Assembly (NCBI GenBank): GCA_014650015.1 | Contig: BMUD01000002.1 | Span: 1 to 64,000, forward strand | Source of the DNA: Streptomyces griseoloalbus | GTDB lineage: Bacteria > Actinomycetota > Actinomycetes > Streptomycetales > Streptomycetaceae | Length of the DNA stretch: 64,000 bases | Direction of reading: 5' to 3' | Shown: positions 43,007 through 52,394 of the stretch, piece after piece | Layout of the letters: each line of letters opens with the position of its first letter | How positions within the stretch are numbered: position 1 is the stretch's first letter | Notes under the pieces: model-generated | Seen by the model: only the letters and a program-made list of their open reading frames with translations | Databases searched by the model: none | Told to the model about the DNA's origin: nothing | Made by a program: the position numbers and the translations under genes

Positions 43007-44566
43007 CTACCGGTGGCGGAACCAGGCCATCGCCGGCAGCGCGCGGTCGTCGTAGCCGAACAGCGCCTGGTTCTCCCAGCCGTTGCCGGAGGACGGGTCG
43101 GCGGGGTCCCAGCCGTTGCCGCCGCGGGCGGTCCAGGTCGCCTCCCAGTAGAAGACGCCGAGCCCGCGGCTGTTCGGGACGGCCTCCACGATGCTCGCCA
43201 CGTCGTTCATCCACCGGGTCTGGCCGGTGGTGGTCGCCGGATAGCCGGGGACCAGTTCGGCGGTGGTGTCGATGATGTTCTCCAGCCCGTCCTCGCTGTC
43301 CAGGCGGAACGGGTAGGCCGTCTCGGCGACGAAGACGGGCTTGCCGTAGCGGGTGGCCGCGTCGTCCAGGGTGGTCTGGAAGGCGTGCAGCGTGCCGTGC
43401 CAGTAGCCGTAGTACGACAGGCCGATGGCGTCGAACTTCACGCCGTGGGACACCGCGTTGTCGAACCACCAGCGGGTGCCCTCGAGGTCACCGCCCTCGG
43501 CGAGGTGCAGCGCCGCGACCGTGGACCGGTCGACCGCCTTGACCGCCTCGTAGCCGGAGTTGAGCAGACCGGCGAGCTGCGTCCAGTTGTCGGTGGACCC
43601 CTCGCTCCACAGCATGCCGCCGTTGATCTCGTTGCCGACCTGCACCATGTCGGCGGTGGTGCCCTGGGCCTTGAGGGCGCTGAGCACGTCGTACGTGTGG
43701 TCGTGGACGTCCTTCTTCAACTGCCCGTAGGAGTGTCCGGCCCAGGCGGCGGGCTTGTTCTGCTTGCCCGGGTCGGCCCAGGCGTCCGAGTAGTGGAAGT
43801 CGACCAGCAGCTTCATGCCCTGCGCCTTGATCCGCTTGGCCAGGGCCAGGACGTGCGCCTTGTCGTGGTAACCGTCGGCCGGGTTCACCCACACCTTCAG
43901 GCGGGCGTAGTTCATCCCGGCGGACCTCAGAAGGGCGACGGCGTCGCCGGTGCCGCCGGACGCGGTCCGGTAGACCCCGCCCACGGCCTCGCTCTTCGGC
44001 AGGGAGGAGATGTCGGCACCCTTGACGGCCAGGCCCGAGGTGCCCGGAGTGAAGGTCAGGTCGTCCACATTGATCCAGTTGCCGGCGTTCGCGTCACTGG
44101 TGACGCCGACCGTGCACTGGTTGTTGGTCACCTCGACCGGCACGACGATCCGGATCCACCCGGTGTCGGACACCGGCAGGTCGGTGCGCCGCTCGGCGCC
44201 ACCGCAGTTCTTCAGGGCGAGGTACGCCGCGTTCTGGCCGCCGCCGGAGCGGACCCAGGCGGTGAGCTTGTAGGCGCCGTTGGCCAGCCCCGACAGGTGC
44301 TGGTACGTCTCCACCTCGTAGGCCGAGGACGACCAGTGGGACAGGCGGTGGCTGCCGCTGCGGCCACCGGACTCCGTGTAGGAGGCGCCGGTGTCGCCGT
44401 ACTCGGACCAGCCGTCCGGGGTGGCCGCACCCGAGCCGTCGGCCTCGAAGCCACCATTGGTGAGGGTGCTCGCGGCGGTGGCGTGCTGGGCGGGCAGGGC
44501 GGTGAGAGCGAGTCCCGCCGCGAGCGGCGGCAGCAGGGCTCGGAGTGTGCGTCCGGGATGGAACAT
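43007..44566 (-). CDS. Secreted arabinogalactan endo-beta-1,4-galactanase (GH53) with N-terminal carbohydrate-binding module
   Basis: The 519-aa preprotein has a signal peptide (to about 32, QHATAA), a beta-sandwich module (about 33-170, LTNGGFEADGSG, SHWSSSAYEVETYQHLSGLA) that looks like CBM61, and a GH53 catalytic domain (about 180-519). Acid/base Glu is in VQVGNEINGGMLW and the nucleophile in VFVAETAYP. It cleaves beta-1,4-galactan outside the cell. It lies 112 bp behind the GH42 gene; a GGGGGC/GCCCCC hairpin at 44617-44632 sits between them and could lower or modulate read-through. Confidence 0.93.
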   Translation of the reverse strand: MFHPGRTLRALLPPLAAGLALTALPAQHATAASTLTNGGFEADGSGAATPDGWSEYGDTGASYTESGGRSGSHRLSHWSSSAYEVETYQHLSGLANGAYKLTAWVRSGGGQNAAYLALKNCGGAERRTDLPVSDTGWIRIVVPVEVTNNQCTVGVTSDANAGNWINVDDLTFTPGTSGLAVKGADISSLPKSEAVGGVYRTASGGTGDAVALLRSAGMNYARLKVWVNPADGYHDKAHVLALAKRIKAQGMKLLVDFHYSDAWADPGKQNKPAAWAGHSYGQLKKDVHDHTYDVLSALKAQGTTADMVQVGNEINGGMLWSEGSTDNWTQLAGLLNSGYEAVKAVDRSTVAALHLAEGGDLEGTRWWFDNAVSHGVKFDAIGLSYYGYWHGTLHAFQTTLDDAATRYGKPVFVAETAYPFRLDSEDGLENIIDTTAELVPGYPATTTGQTRWMNDVASIVEAVPNSRGLGVFYWEATWTARGGNGWDPADPSSGNGWENQALFGYDDRALPAMAWFRHR

Positions 44567-44678
44567 GACCGTTCGTCGTCCCTTCGACGTGGGGTGAGGG
44601 GTGCTGCCCTGCGCCCGGGGGCGAGGGCCCCCTCCGCCCGCGGCTCGCGTGCTCACACGGGCGGAGGGGAGTCGCGGC

Positions 44679-46700
44679 TCAGCCGTCGAGTCGCACGACC
44701 CGGACGGCTCCGGCCGGGACCGCGAGGCGGCCCGCGGCCCGTTCACCGGTCAGCAGCTCGGTGCCGGGGGTGTCCAGCGGCACCTTGGCGTCGGTGGCGG
44801 TGTGGTTGATCGCGAACAGGAAGGTGCCCGGCTCGCCCGCGCGGCGCACCACTTCGACATCGCGGGGCAGGTCGGCGCGGGGGGTGATCCGGGCGTCCTC
44901 GACCGCCCGGCCGAGCAGCGTGGCGAGGCCCTCGGCGCCCGGCCGGGTGGAGACGTACCAGGCGGTGCCCTCGCCGAGCCGGTGCCGGGTGACGGCCGGG
45001 CGGCCGGCGGCCGGGCCGTCGGCGTACGTCCACACGGTCTCGGCGCCGCGCGGCACCACGAACTCCGTCCACACGTCGGCGTCGAGTCCGGCGCCGTCGG
45101 GGCCGGTCAGGCGCACTCGCTCACCCCGCAGCAGGGGGGAGAACTCCTCGACCGTCACGCCGAGGACGTCGCGCAGGGCGCCCGGGTAGGGGCCGTCGTG
45201 GACGGCGTCGTGCTCGTCGACGATGCCGGAGAAGTACGACACGACGAGGGTGCCGCCGTTCTCGACGTACTCCTCGAGGTTGCGCCCGGCCGCCTCCGTC
45301 ATCAGGTACAGGGCCGGTACGACGACAAGGGGGTACCTCGACAAGTCGGCTTCGGGGTGGGCGAAGTCGACGGTGAGGTGGTGGTCGTAGAGGGCTTCGT
45401 AATAGGTGTCGGCCCGTTCGCGTGCGTCGTGGTCCTCGCTGGGGCGCCAGTCGAGGTTCTGCGCCCACCAGGACTGCCAGTCCCACAGCACGGCCACGTC
45501 GGCCTCGGTGCGGGTGCCGCGGATCGGCGCCAACGCCTCGACGGCCGAACCGAGTCGGGTCACCTCGCGCCAGACGCGGGTGTCGGTGCCGCCGTGCGGC
45601 AGCATCGCGGAGTGGAACTTCTCGGCACCGCGCCGGGACTGGCGCCACTGGAAGAACATGGCTCCCTCGGAGCCGCGCGCCACGTGCGCCAGGGAGTTGC
45701 GGGCCATCTGGCCGGGCGCCTTGGCGGGGTTGCGGGGCTGCCAGTTGACGCCCGAGGTGGAGTGTTCGAGCAGCAGCCAGGGGGCGCCCCCGGCGACGGA
45801 GCGGGTGAGGTCGGCGGCCATGGCCAGGTTGACGTGGGTGCGGCGGCCGTCGGTGATCAGGTAGTGGTCGTTGGTGACGAGGTCGGCCTCGCGGCCCCAG
45901 GCCCAGTAGTCGACGGAGTCGCACTGGCTGAGGGCGGTCATGAAGTTGGTGGTGACCGGGACGCCGGGTGAGAGGCGGTGCAGGATGTCCCGCTCGGCCG
46001 TGAAGTTCTCCCGCATCGTGGTGTCGGCGAACCGCCGGTAGTCCAGCGCCTGGGCCGGATTGCCGACCGTCGCGGCCTGGCGCGGCGGGTTGATCTCCTC
46101 GAGGGAGGAGTAGCGCTGGCCCCAGAAGGCGGTGCCCCAGGCCTCGTTGACGGCGTCGACCGTGCCGTACGTGGTCGCCAGCCAGCGGCGGAAGTGGCCG
46201 GCGCAGGAGTCGCAGTAACAGGCCGACACGGGGACGCCGTACTCGTTGTGGACGTGCCACATCGCCAGCGCGGGGTGGTCGCCGTAGCGTTCGGCCAGCC
46301 GCGTGGTGATGTTGGCGGCGGCCGCCCGGTAGTCGGCGTTGCTGTGGCAGATGGCGCCGCGGGAGCCGAACTCCAGGCGCACGCCGTCCGCGGTGACGGG
46401 CAGCGCGTCGGGGTGGGCGCGGTAGAACCAGGCGGGCGGCACCACGGTGGGCGTGCCGAGGTCGACGCGGATGCCGCCTGCGTGCAGCAGGTCCAGGTTC
46501 CGGTCGAGCCAGCCGAAGTCGTACACGCCGGGCGAGGGCTCCAGCAGGGCCCAGGAGAAGATCCCGACGCTCACCATGGTGACGCCGGCCTCCCGCATCA
46601 GCCGGACGTCCTCGTCCCAGACGCTTTCCGGCCACTGCTCGGGGTTGTAGTCCCCACCGAAGGCGAGCCCGGTGAGGCCCCTGGGGGTGGTCTCCGGCAT
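44679..46700 (-). CDS. GH42 beta-galactosidase
   Basis: ATG 46700 follows GGGAG. The 673-aa product has no signal peptide. It shows the GH42 TIM barrel with GGDYNPEQWPESVW at the start, acid/base Glu in WHVHNEYG, nucleophile Glu in WLLLEHSTSGVNW, zinc-type cysteines in CYCDSCAGH, then the trimerisation and C-terminal domains. It hydrolyses imported galacto-oligosaccharides in the cytosol. It is divergent from the ABC operon, with LacI-type operators between them. Confidence 0.94.
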   Translation of the reverse strand: MPETTPRGLTGLAFGGDYNPEQWPESVWDEDVRLMREAGVTMVSVGIFSWALLEPSPGVYDFGWLDRNLDLLHAGGIRVDLGTPTVVPPAWFYRAHPDALPVTADGVRLEFGSRGAICHSNADYRAAAANITTRLAERYGDHPALAMWHVHNEYGVPVSACYCDSCAGHFRRWLATTYGTVDAVNEAWGTAFWGQRYSSLEEINPPRQAATVGNPAQALDYRRFADTTMRENFTAERDILHRLSPGVPVTTNFMTALSQCDSVDYWAWGREADLVTNDHYLITDGRRTHVNLAMAADLTRSVAGGAPWLLLEHSTSGVNWQPRNPAKAPGQMARNSLAHVARGSEGAMFFQWRQSRRGAEKFHSAMLPHGGTDTRVWREVTRLGSAVEALAPIRGTRTEADVAVLWDWQSWWAQNLDWRPSEDHDARERADTYYEALYDHHLTVDFAHPEADLSRYPLVVVPALYLMTEAAGRNLEEYVENGGTLVVSYFSGIVDEHDAVHDGPYPGALRDVLGVTVEEFSPLLRGERVRLTGPDGAGLDADVWTEFVVPRGAETVWTYADGPAAGRPAVTRHRLGEGTAWYVSTRPGAEGLATLLGRAVEDARITPRADLPRDVEVVRRAGEPGTFLFAINHTATDAKVPLDTPGTELLTGERAAGRLAVPAGAVRVVRLDG

Positions 46701-46728
46701 GGATTTTCTCCCGATGTACTCGATCATG

Positions 46729-46742
46729 TGTGAACGTACACA
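46729..46742. promoter_or_regulatory. LacI-type operator 1, TGTGAACGTACACA
   Basis: This near-palindrome lies 29 bases upstream of the GH42 ATG and matches the site at 46818-46831 in 11 of 14 positions, including TGTGAACG. It would control the leftward GH42-GH53 transcript. Confidence 0.75.
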
Positions 46743-46789
46743 CACCCTGACGGTGCGGCGAAGCCAACATAACCGCACAGCAACAAGCA

Positions 46790-46831
46790 TTGACAAGTGT
46801 CCGGGATGTTTCTCTACTGTGAACGCTCACA
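46790..46831 (+). promoter_or_regulatory. Promoter and LacI-type operator 2 of the ABC operon
   Basis: TTGACA (46790-46795), a 17-bp spacer and TCTACT (46813-46818) make a good sigma-70-type promoter, unusual in its perfect -35 for this genome. The palindrome TGTGAACGCTCACA (46818-46831) directly overlaps the -10 end and start point, an ideal repressor position. The LacI protein encoded at 50052-51083 is the obvious ligand. Confidence 0.82.
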
Positions 46832-46907
46832 GAAGCGGCGCGAGCCGCGCACCGATGGGACAGCCGGTCTTCGCGCCAGGCGGAGGCCCAGGTCAGGGGA
46901 GAGATCC

Positions 46908-48230
46908 ATGCCGTACACGAAGCGCCGTCGCCTCGTGAGTTCCGCCGTCGCGGTCACGCTGGGCGCCACCGCACTCGCCGCCTGCGGCTCGGAGTCCGGC
47001 GACGACGGCGATGCCCGGTCGGGCCCGGTCTCACTGACGTACTGGACCTGGGCTCCCGGCATGGACAAGGTCGTGGACCTGTGGAACAAGGGGCCGGGGA
47101 AGAAGGAGCAGATCACCGTCACGGTGAAGAAGCAGGCGTCCGGCGACACCCTGGTCACCAAGATCCTCACCGCGCACAAGGCCGGCAAGGCGCCCGACCT
47201 GGTGCAGGCGGAGTACCAGGCGCTGCCCACGCTGGTCAGCAATGACGCGCTCGCCGACATAGGCGACGGCGTGGGCGACGCGAAGAGCAAGTTCGCCGAG
47301 GGCGTCTGGCAGCAGACCACGCTCGGCACGGACGCCGTCTACGCCGTCCCGCAGGACATCGGGCCGATGATGTTCTACTACCGCGAGGACCTGTTCGAGA
47401 AGTACGGCCTCACCGTCCCGACGACCTGGGACGAGTTCGCCGAGACGGCGCGCAAGCTCAAGAAGGTGGCTCCGGACACGGATCTCACCACCTTCTCCGC
47501 CAACGACTCCGGTCTGTTCGCGGGCCTCGCCCAGCAGGCCGGCGCCCAGTGGTGGACCACCTCCGGCGACCGGTGGAAGGTCGGCATCAACGACGGCGCG
47601 ACCAAGAAGGTCGCCGAGTTCTGGGGCGGCCTGGTCGAGGAGGGCGCCATCGACAACCAGCCGATGTACACCCCGGCCTGGAACAAGGCGCTCAACACCG
47701 GCAAGCAGATCGCGTGGGTGAGCGCCGTGTGGGCGCCGGGCACGCTGACCACGGCCGCGCCCGACACCAAGGGCAAGTGGGCGATGGCCCCGCTCCCCCA
47801 GTGGAACGCCGGCGAGAGCCGCACCGGCAGCTGGGGCGGCTCCTCCACCGCCGTGACCACGGACTCCGGGAACAAGGACGCCGCCGCGACATTCGCCGCC
47901 TGGCTGAACACCGACGGCGACGCGCTGAACGCACTGGCGAAGGAGGGCGGTATCTACCCGGCCTCCACCTCGGCCCAGCTCAGCGGCGCCTTCACCAGCC
48001 CGCCGGAGTACTTCCCCAACCAGCCCGACTTCTACCAGAAGGCCGCCGAGATCGCGGAGACCACCGCGCCGTCCGCCTGGGGACCGAACGTCAACGTCGC
48101 CTACACGACGTTCAAGGACGCCTTCGGTGCCGCCGCGAAGAACACGTCGGACTTCACCGCCGCCCTGGACACCATGCAGGAGGACACGGTCGCCGACCTG
48201 AAGAAGCAGGGCTTCGGGGTCGCCGAGTGA
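46908..48230 (+). CDS. ABC transporter substrate-binding lipoprotein (galacto-oligosaccharides)
   Basis: ATG 46908 follows CAGGGGAGAG. The 440-aa product has a lipoprotein signal (lipobox LAAC) and the family 1 extracellular solute-binding fold (VSLTYWTWAPGMDKVVDLW, VPQDIGPMMFYYREDLFEKYGL, GWGG-type SWGGSSTAVT, WLNTDGDALNALAKEGG). It captures oligosaccharides released by the galactanase. Its stop overlaps the first permease gene. Ligand assignment rests on the neighbouring GH53 and GH42 genes. Confidence 0.92.
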   Translation: MPYTKRRRLVSSAVAVTLGATALAACGSESGDDGDARSGPVSLTYWTWAPGMDKVVDLWNKGPGKKEQITVTVKKQASGDTLVTKILTAHKAGKAPDLVQAEYQALPTLVSNDALADIGDGVGDAKSKFAEGVWQQTTLGTDAVYAVPQDIGPMMFYYREDLFEKYGLTVPTTWDEFAETARKLKKVAPDTDLTTFSANDSGLFAGLAQQAGAQWWTTSGDRWKVGINDGATKKVAEFWGGLVEEGAIDNQPMYTPAWNKALNTGKQIAWVSAVWAPGTLTTAAPDTKGKWAMAPLPQWNAGESRTGSWGGSSTAVTTDSGNKDAAATFAAWLNTDGDALNALAKEGGIYPASTSAQLSGAFTSPPEYFPNQPDFYQKAAEIAETTAPSAWGPNVNVAYTTFKDAFGAAAKNTSDFTAALDTMQEDTVADLKKQGFGVAE

Positions 48231-49153
48231 AGTCCGCAGCTCGCCCGGGGTCGTACCGGGGCCGGAAGGCCCCGTACCTCTTCCTCGTCCCCGCGACGGT
48301 CCTGTTCGTCCTGTTCTTCACGCTGCCCATCGGGTACGCCGTCTGGCTCAGCTTCCGCAAGGTGGAGGTCTCCGGGCTCGGACTGGGGTCCGGCGCCCGG
48401 AAGGAGATCTGGGCCGGCCTGGAGAACTACAGCGGCGCCCTGTCCGACAGCGAGCTCCTGAACGGCGCGCTGCGCGTGCTCGGCTACGGCTGCATCGTGG
48501 TGCCGGTCATGCTGGGTCTCGCGCTGCTGTTCGCGCTGATGCTCGACTCCGAGCAGGTGCGGCTCGCCCCCTTCACCCGGCTCGCGATCTTCCTGCCGTA
48601 CGCCGTCCCCGGCGTGGTGGCGGCCCTGCTGTGGGGCTTCCTGTACCTGCCGGACGTCAGCCCCTTCTCCTTCGTACTGGACAAGCTGGGCCTGCCCCAG
48701 CCCGACCTGCTGGACGGCGGCCCGCTGTACCTCGCGCTGTCGAACATCGCGGTCTGGGGCGGCACCGGCTTCAACATGATCGTCATCTACACCGCGCTGC
48801 GGGCCATCCCGGCCGAGGTGTACGAGGCGGCGAAGCTGGACGGCGCCACCCCGCTGCAGATCGCGCTGCGGATCAAGATCCCGATGGTGGCGCCCTCGCT
48901 GGTGCTGACCTTCTTCTTCTCGATCATCGCGACGCTCCAGGTGTTCAACGAACCGACCACCCTCAAGCCGCTCACCAACTCCGTGGCCAGCACCTGGAGT
49001 CCGCTGATGAAGGTGTACCAGGACGCCTTCGGCAAGGGCGACATCCACGCGGCCGCCGCCCAGGCGACCCTCATCGCGCTCGCCACCCTGGTGCTGTCCT
49101 TCGGCTTCCTGCGGGCCGCGAACCGACGCAACAAGCAGGAGGCGGCCCGATGA
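48227..49153 (+). CDS. ABC sugar permease, MalF/UgpA type
   Basis: GTG 48227 overlaps the binding-protein stop. The 308-aa product has six membrane helices (first YLFLVPATVLFVLFFTLPIG) and the EAA loop EAAKLDGATPLQIALRIKIP that docks to the ATPase. It forms a heterodimeric channel with the next gene product. No ATPase gene is present; the shared MsiK ATPase probably energises it, as for other Streptomyces oligosaccharide importers. Confidence 0.92.
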   Translation: MKSAARPGSYRGRKAPYLFLVPATVLFVLFFTLPIGYAVWLSFRKVEVSGLGLGSGARKEIWAGLENYSGALSDSELLNGALRVLGYGCIVVPVMLGLALLFALMLDSEQVRLAPFTRLAIFLPYAVPGVVAALLWGFLYLPDVSPFSFVLDKLGLPQPDLLDGGPLYLALSNIAVWGGTGFNMIVIYTALRAIPAEVYEAAKLDGATPLQIALRIKIPMVAPSLVLTFFFSIIATLQVFNEPTTLKPLTNSVASTWSPLMKVYQDAFGKGDIHAAAAQATLIALATLVLSFGFLRAANRRNKQEAAR

Positions 49154-50055
49154 GCTCTGTGGCCCTGCACCAGGCCGAACCCACGGCCGGCACCACCCCC
49201 GGCACCACCCGGGGCCCGGCGCGACGCCGCCGGATCGCGCCGGTCCCGACCCTGACGCTGCTGCTCGGCGCGCTCTACTGTCTGCTGCCGGTCGCCTGGG
49301 TGGTCATCGCGTCCACCAAGTCCGGCTCCGAACTGTTCTCCACCTTCACGTTCTGGCCGGGCAGCGGCTTCGCCGACAACCTCTCCGACCTCGGCGCCTA
49401 CCGGGACGGCGTCTACTGGCAGTGGATGGGCAACTCCGCCCTGTACGCCGGACTGGGCGCGCTGCTGTCGACGTGCGTGTCCGCGGTCAGCGGCTACGCG
49501 CTGGCGGTCTACCGCTTCCGGGGCCGCGAGACGCTGTTCAACGTGCTGCTCGCGGGCGTGCTGATGCCGCCGGTGATCCTCGCCGTCCCGCAGTACCTGC
49601 TGCTGGCGAAGGCGGACCTCACGGACTCCTACCTGTCCGTGCTGCTGCCGCAGATCCTCTCCCCGTACGGCGTCTACCTCGCACGGATCTACGCCGCGGC
49701 CGCGGTGCCGGCGGACGTGGTGGAGGCCGGGCGGATGGACGGCGCCGGCGAGTGGCGGATCTTCACGCGGGTCGCGCTGCCGATGATGGTGCCCGGACTG
49801 GTGACGGTCTTCCTGTTCCAGTTCGTGGCGATCTGGAACAACTTCCTGCTGCCCTACATCATGCTCAGCGACGACGAGAAGTTCCCGATCACCCTCGGTC
49901 TGTACACGCTGCTCGAACAGGGCGCCAACACTCCGGCGCTGTACACGCTGGTGATCACGGGCGCGTTCCTCGCGGTGTTCCCGCTGGTCGCGCTGTTCCT
50001 GGTCATCCAGCGGTTCTGGAGTCTGGATCTGCTCTCCGGGGCCGTAAAGTCATGA
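49150..50055 (+). CDS. ABC sugar permease, MalG/UgpE type
   Basis: ATG 49150 overlaps the previous stop (ATGA). The 301-aa product has six membrane helices (LTLLLGALYCLLPVAWVVIA first) and the EAA-like loop VVEAGRMDGAGEWRIFTRVA. It is the second half of the importer channel. The stop codon overlaps the LacI start. Confidence 0.92.
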   Translation: MSSVALHQAEPTAGTTPGTTRGPARRRRIAPVPTLTLLLGALYCLLPVAWVVIASTKSGSELFSTFTFWPGSGFADNLSDLGAYRDGVYWQWMGNSALYAGLGALLSTCVSAVSGYALAVYRFRGRETLFNVLLAGVLMPPVILAVPQYLLLAKADLTDSYLSVLLPQILSPYGVYLARIYAAAAVPADVVEAGRMDGAGEWRIFTRVALPMMVPGLVTVFLFQFVAIWNNFLLPYIMLSDDEKFPITLGLYTLLEQGANTPALYTLVITGAFLAVFPLVALFLVIQRFWSLDLLSGAVKS

Positions 50056-51083
50056 CCATGAGCAACACGGGGGGCAGGCGCAAGCCGCCGACGATCCACG
50101 ACGTGGCGCGCGAGGCCGGGGTCTCGCGCGGCACCGTCTCACGAGTGCTCAACGGCGGTCACTACGTCAGCCCGGCCGCGGCCCAGGCGGTCGACGCCGC
50201 CATCCGCAGGACGGGCTACGTCGTCAACCGGCATGCCCGCTCGCTGATCACCGGCCGGTCGGACTCGGTGGGTTTCCTGCTCACGGAGCCCCAGGAGCGG
50301 TTCTTCGAGGACCCCAACTTCAATGTCCTGCTGCGCGGGTGCACGCAGGCGCTGGCCGCGCACGACATCCCGCTGCTGATGATGCTGGCCGGCACGGACG
50401 ACGAACGGCGGCGCATCACGCGGTACATCACCGCCGGACATGTCGACGGGGTACTGCTGGTCTCCAGCCACTCCGGTGACCCCGTGGCCGAGGAGCTGCG
50501 GGCCGCGGGTGTGCCGCTGGTCGCGTGCGGCAAGCCGATCGGGCTGCGCTCGAAGGTGAGTTACGTGGCCGCCGACGACCGGGACGGCGCCCGCGACATG
50601 GTCCGGCATCTGCTGGCGCTGGGCCGGCGGCGGATCGGCGTGGTGACCGGTCCACTCGACACCCCGGGCGGGGTGGAGCGCCTCGCCGGGTACCGCGAGG
50701 TGCTCTCCGAGGCGGGCGTCGAGGCGGACGAGCGCCTCATCGTCTCCGGCGACTACACCCGGGCCGGCGGTGAGGCGGGCGCGGAACGGCTGCTGGCGCA
50801 GGCGCCCGGCATGGACGCCGTGTTCGTCGCCTCGGACCTGATGGCCCAGGGCGTGCTGACGGCACTGCACCGGGCCGGGCGCCGGGTACCGGAGGACGTC
50901 GCGGTCGGTGGCTTCGACGACTCCCCCGCCGCCGTCGCCGCCAGCCCGGAACTCACCACCATCCGCCAGCCCTGGGACCGCATCAGCAGCGAGATGGTGC
51001 GGGTGCTGCTCGCCCAGATCGGCGGCGAGGACCCGGCGGCGGTGATCCTGCCGACGGAACTGGTGAAGCGGGCGTCGACCTGA
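50052..51083 (+). CDS. LacI-family repressor of the galactan locus
   Basis: ATG 50052 overlaps the permease stop. The 343-aa protein has the LacI headpiece (PPTIHDVAREAGVSRGTVSR then VLNGGHYVSPAA) and a periplasmic-binding-protein-like ligand domain (DSVGFLLTEPQERFFEDP, HVDGVLLVSSHSG, DVAVGGFDDSPAAVAASPEL). As last gene of the transporter operon it is itself controlled by operator 2. It would release both operators when galactose or galactobiose binds. Confidence 0.92.
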   Translation: MTMSNTGGRRKPPTIHDVAREAGVSRGTVSRVLNGGHYVSPAAAQAVDAAIRRTGYVVNRHARSLITGRSDSVGFLLTEPQERFFEDPNFNVLLRGCTQALAAHDIPLLMMLAGTDDERRRITRYITAGHVDGVLLVSSHSGDPVAEELRAAGVPLVACGKPIGLRSKVSYVAADDRDGARDMVRHLLALGRRRIGVVTGPLDTPGGVERLAGYREVLSEAGVEADERLIVSGDYTRAGGEAGAERLLAQAPGMDAVFVASDLMAQGVLTALHRAGRRVPEDVAVGGFDDSPAAVAASPELTTIRQPWDRISSEMVRVLLAQIGGEDPAAVILPTELVKRAST

Positions 51084-51330
51084 GGCGCTCCCCCGCCCCG
51101 GCCGGATCAGGCGGTCGGTTCGGAGAAGCCGTACGCCGCTCGCCCGGCCCGGCGGGAAGGGACCGGTGAACGAAGCGCCCGCAGGACGTCGGGGGCGGAA
51201 CGCCGGTCGCCCGCGTGGGGGCCTCGCACGGCGACCTCGGCGGTCCGGTGCGGAACGCGCCCGCGTGACCAGCCGGAACGGCCCGTCCTCGCGCATTCAT
51301 TGAATATCGAACCAGTGTTACCGTTCCCGT

Positions 51331-51720
51331 ATGGCAGCGAAGACGGCCGACGCGCGGCTCGAGGAACGGTGGCGGGACATCCTCGCGGTGCACGCGCGCA
51401 CCCTGGGCGAGATCGACCGCTCGCTGCATCCGTACGGTCTGGGCGCCTCGGACTTCGAGGTGCTCGACCTGCTGGCGACCGCTGCGTCCCGGGAGGGCGA
51501 GCAGTACCGGGTGCAGAACCTGGTGGGCCGGATCCACCTCAGTCAGAGCGCGCTGTCCCGCCTCATCGCCCGGCTGGAGAAGGACGGGCTGGTCGAGCGC
51601 AGCGTGTGCCTGGAGGACCGGCGCGGCGTGTACGTGGCGCTCACGTCCAAGGGCCGCGATCGGCACGCCGAGGTCCTGCCGGTGCAGCGCGCCGCCCTGG
51701 CCCGCGCCCTGGGCGAGTAG
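51331..51720 (+). CDS. MarR-family transcriptional regulator
   Basis: The 129-aa product has the MarR winged helix (YGLGASDFEVLDLLATAA, HLSQSALSRLIARLEKDGLV and the wing LEDRRGVYVALTSKGR) with helical ends for dimerisation. No ribosome site precedes ATG 51331, so it may be leaderless. TTGAATATCGAA at 51300-51311 is a possible self-operator. Its target gene is not clear; neither neighbour is an obvious efflux or redox gene. Confidence 0.85.
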   Translation: MAAKTADARLEERWRDILAVHARTLGEIDRSLHPYGLGASDFEVLDLLATAASREGEQYRVQNLVGRIHLSQSALSRLIARLEKDGLVERSVCLEDRRGVYVALTSKGRDRHAEVLPVQRAALARALGE

Positions 51721-51773
51721 CGCACGCGACCTCCCGCCCGTGCGGGCCTGCCGGGGCTCTCGGGATCCCTTCG

Positions 51774-52178
51774 CTACGGGCGGGCCAGCAGGGTGCGCAC
51801 CCCCTCCGAGCTGAGCGTCAGACGGTGCTCGGAGCTGCCGTCGATGGTGAGGGACAGGTCCTCGGCCGGCCACTGAGCGGCGAGTGCGCCGAGCGGGACC
51901 AGACGGTACCGGGAGACGAACGGCAGCAGTCCCGCCATCTCCAGCTCGGAGGTGAAGACGGGCACCACGTGCGTGCCACCCGGCTGCTCCAGCACCGGAA
52001 GGGCCACCGCACCCGGGTCGGCGGCCTCCTCGTCGCCCGCGTCGTCCGGAACCGGTATCAGTACGTCGCTGTTCGCGAGGGCGTCCAGCGCCACCGTGTC
52101 CTCGGTGTTCTCCGACAGGGCGTCCAGGGCCCGCTGGGCGGGCGTGGGGGCGTTGTTCTCGTGCGCGGGTGTTTCCAT
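51774..52178 (-). CDS. SseB-family protein
   Basis: ATG 52178 gives a 134-aa acidic protein with the SseB N-terminal domain pattern: ALDALANSDVLIPVPDD, HVVPVFTSELEMAGLLPF, VPLGALAAQWPAEDLSLTID. SseB domains occur widely as soluble proteins in streptomycetes without a settled function. It is divergent from the GAPDH gene and convergent with the MarR gene. Confidence 0.8.
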   Translation of the reverse strand: METPAHENNAPTPAQRALDALSENTEDTVALDALANSDVLIPVPDDAGDEEAADPGAVALPVLEQPGGTHVVPVFTSELEMAGLLPFVSRYRLVPLGALAAQWPAEDLSLTIDGSSEHRLTLSSEGVRTLLARP

Positions 52179-52394
52179 GACAGATTCCCTGCTAGCGGCG
52201 GTGTGCGGCCCACCCGGGAGATCCGCCCCGGGCACGGTGCTGCACGCGTACCCGATCGCATGGGGGGCAATCCTGCGGACTACGGGTGCTCGTGCGGGTC
52301 GCACTCAAGGGGGTCACGGGGGCGGGGCACCCCCTCCGGCCCTCGCCGCCCCATGGCTATCATATGAGCACCCTCTAGCTCGAAAGATGAACCT

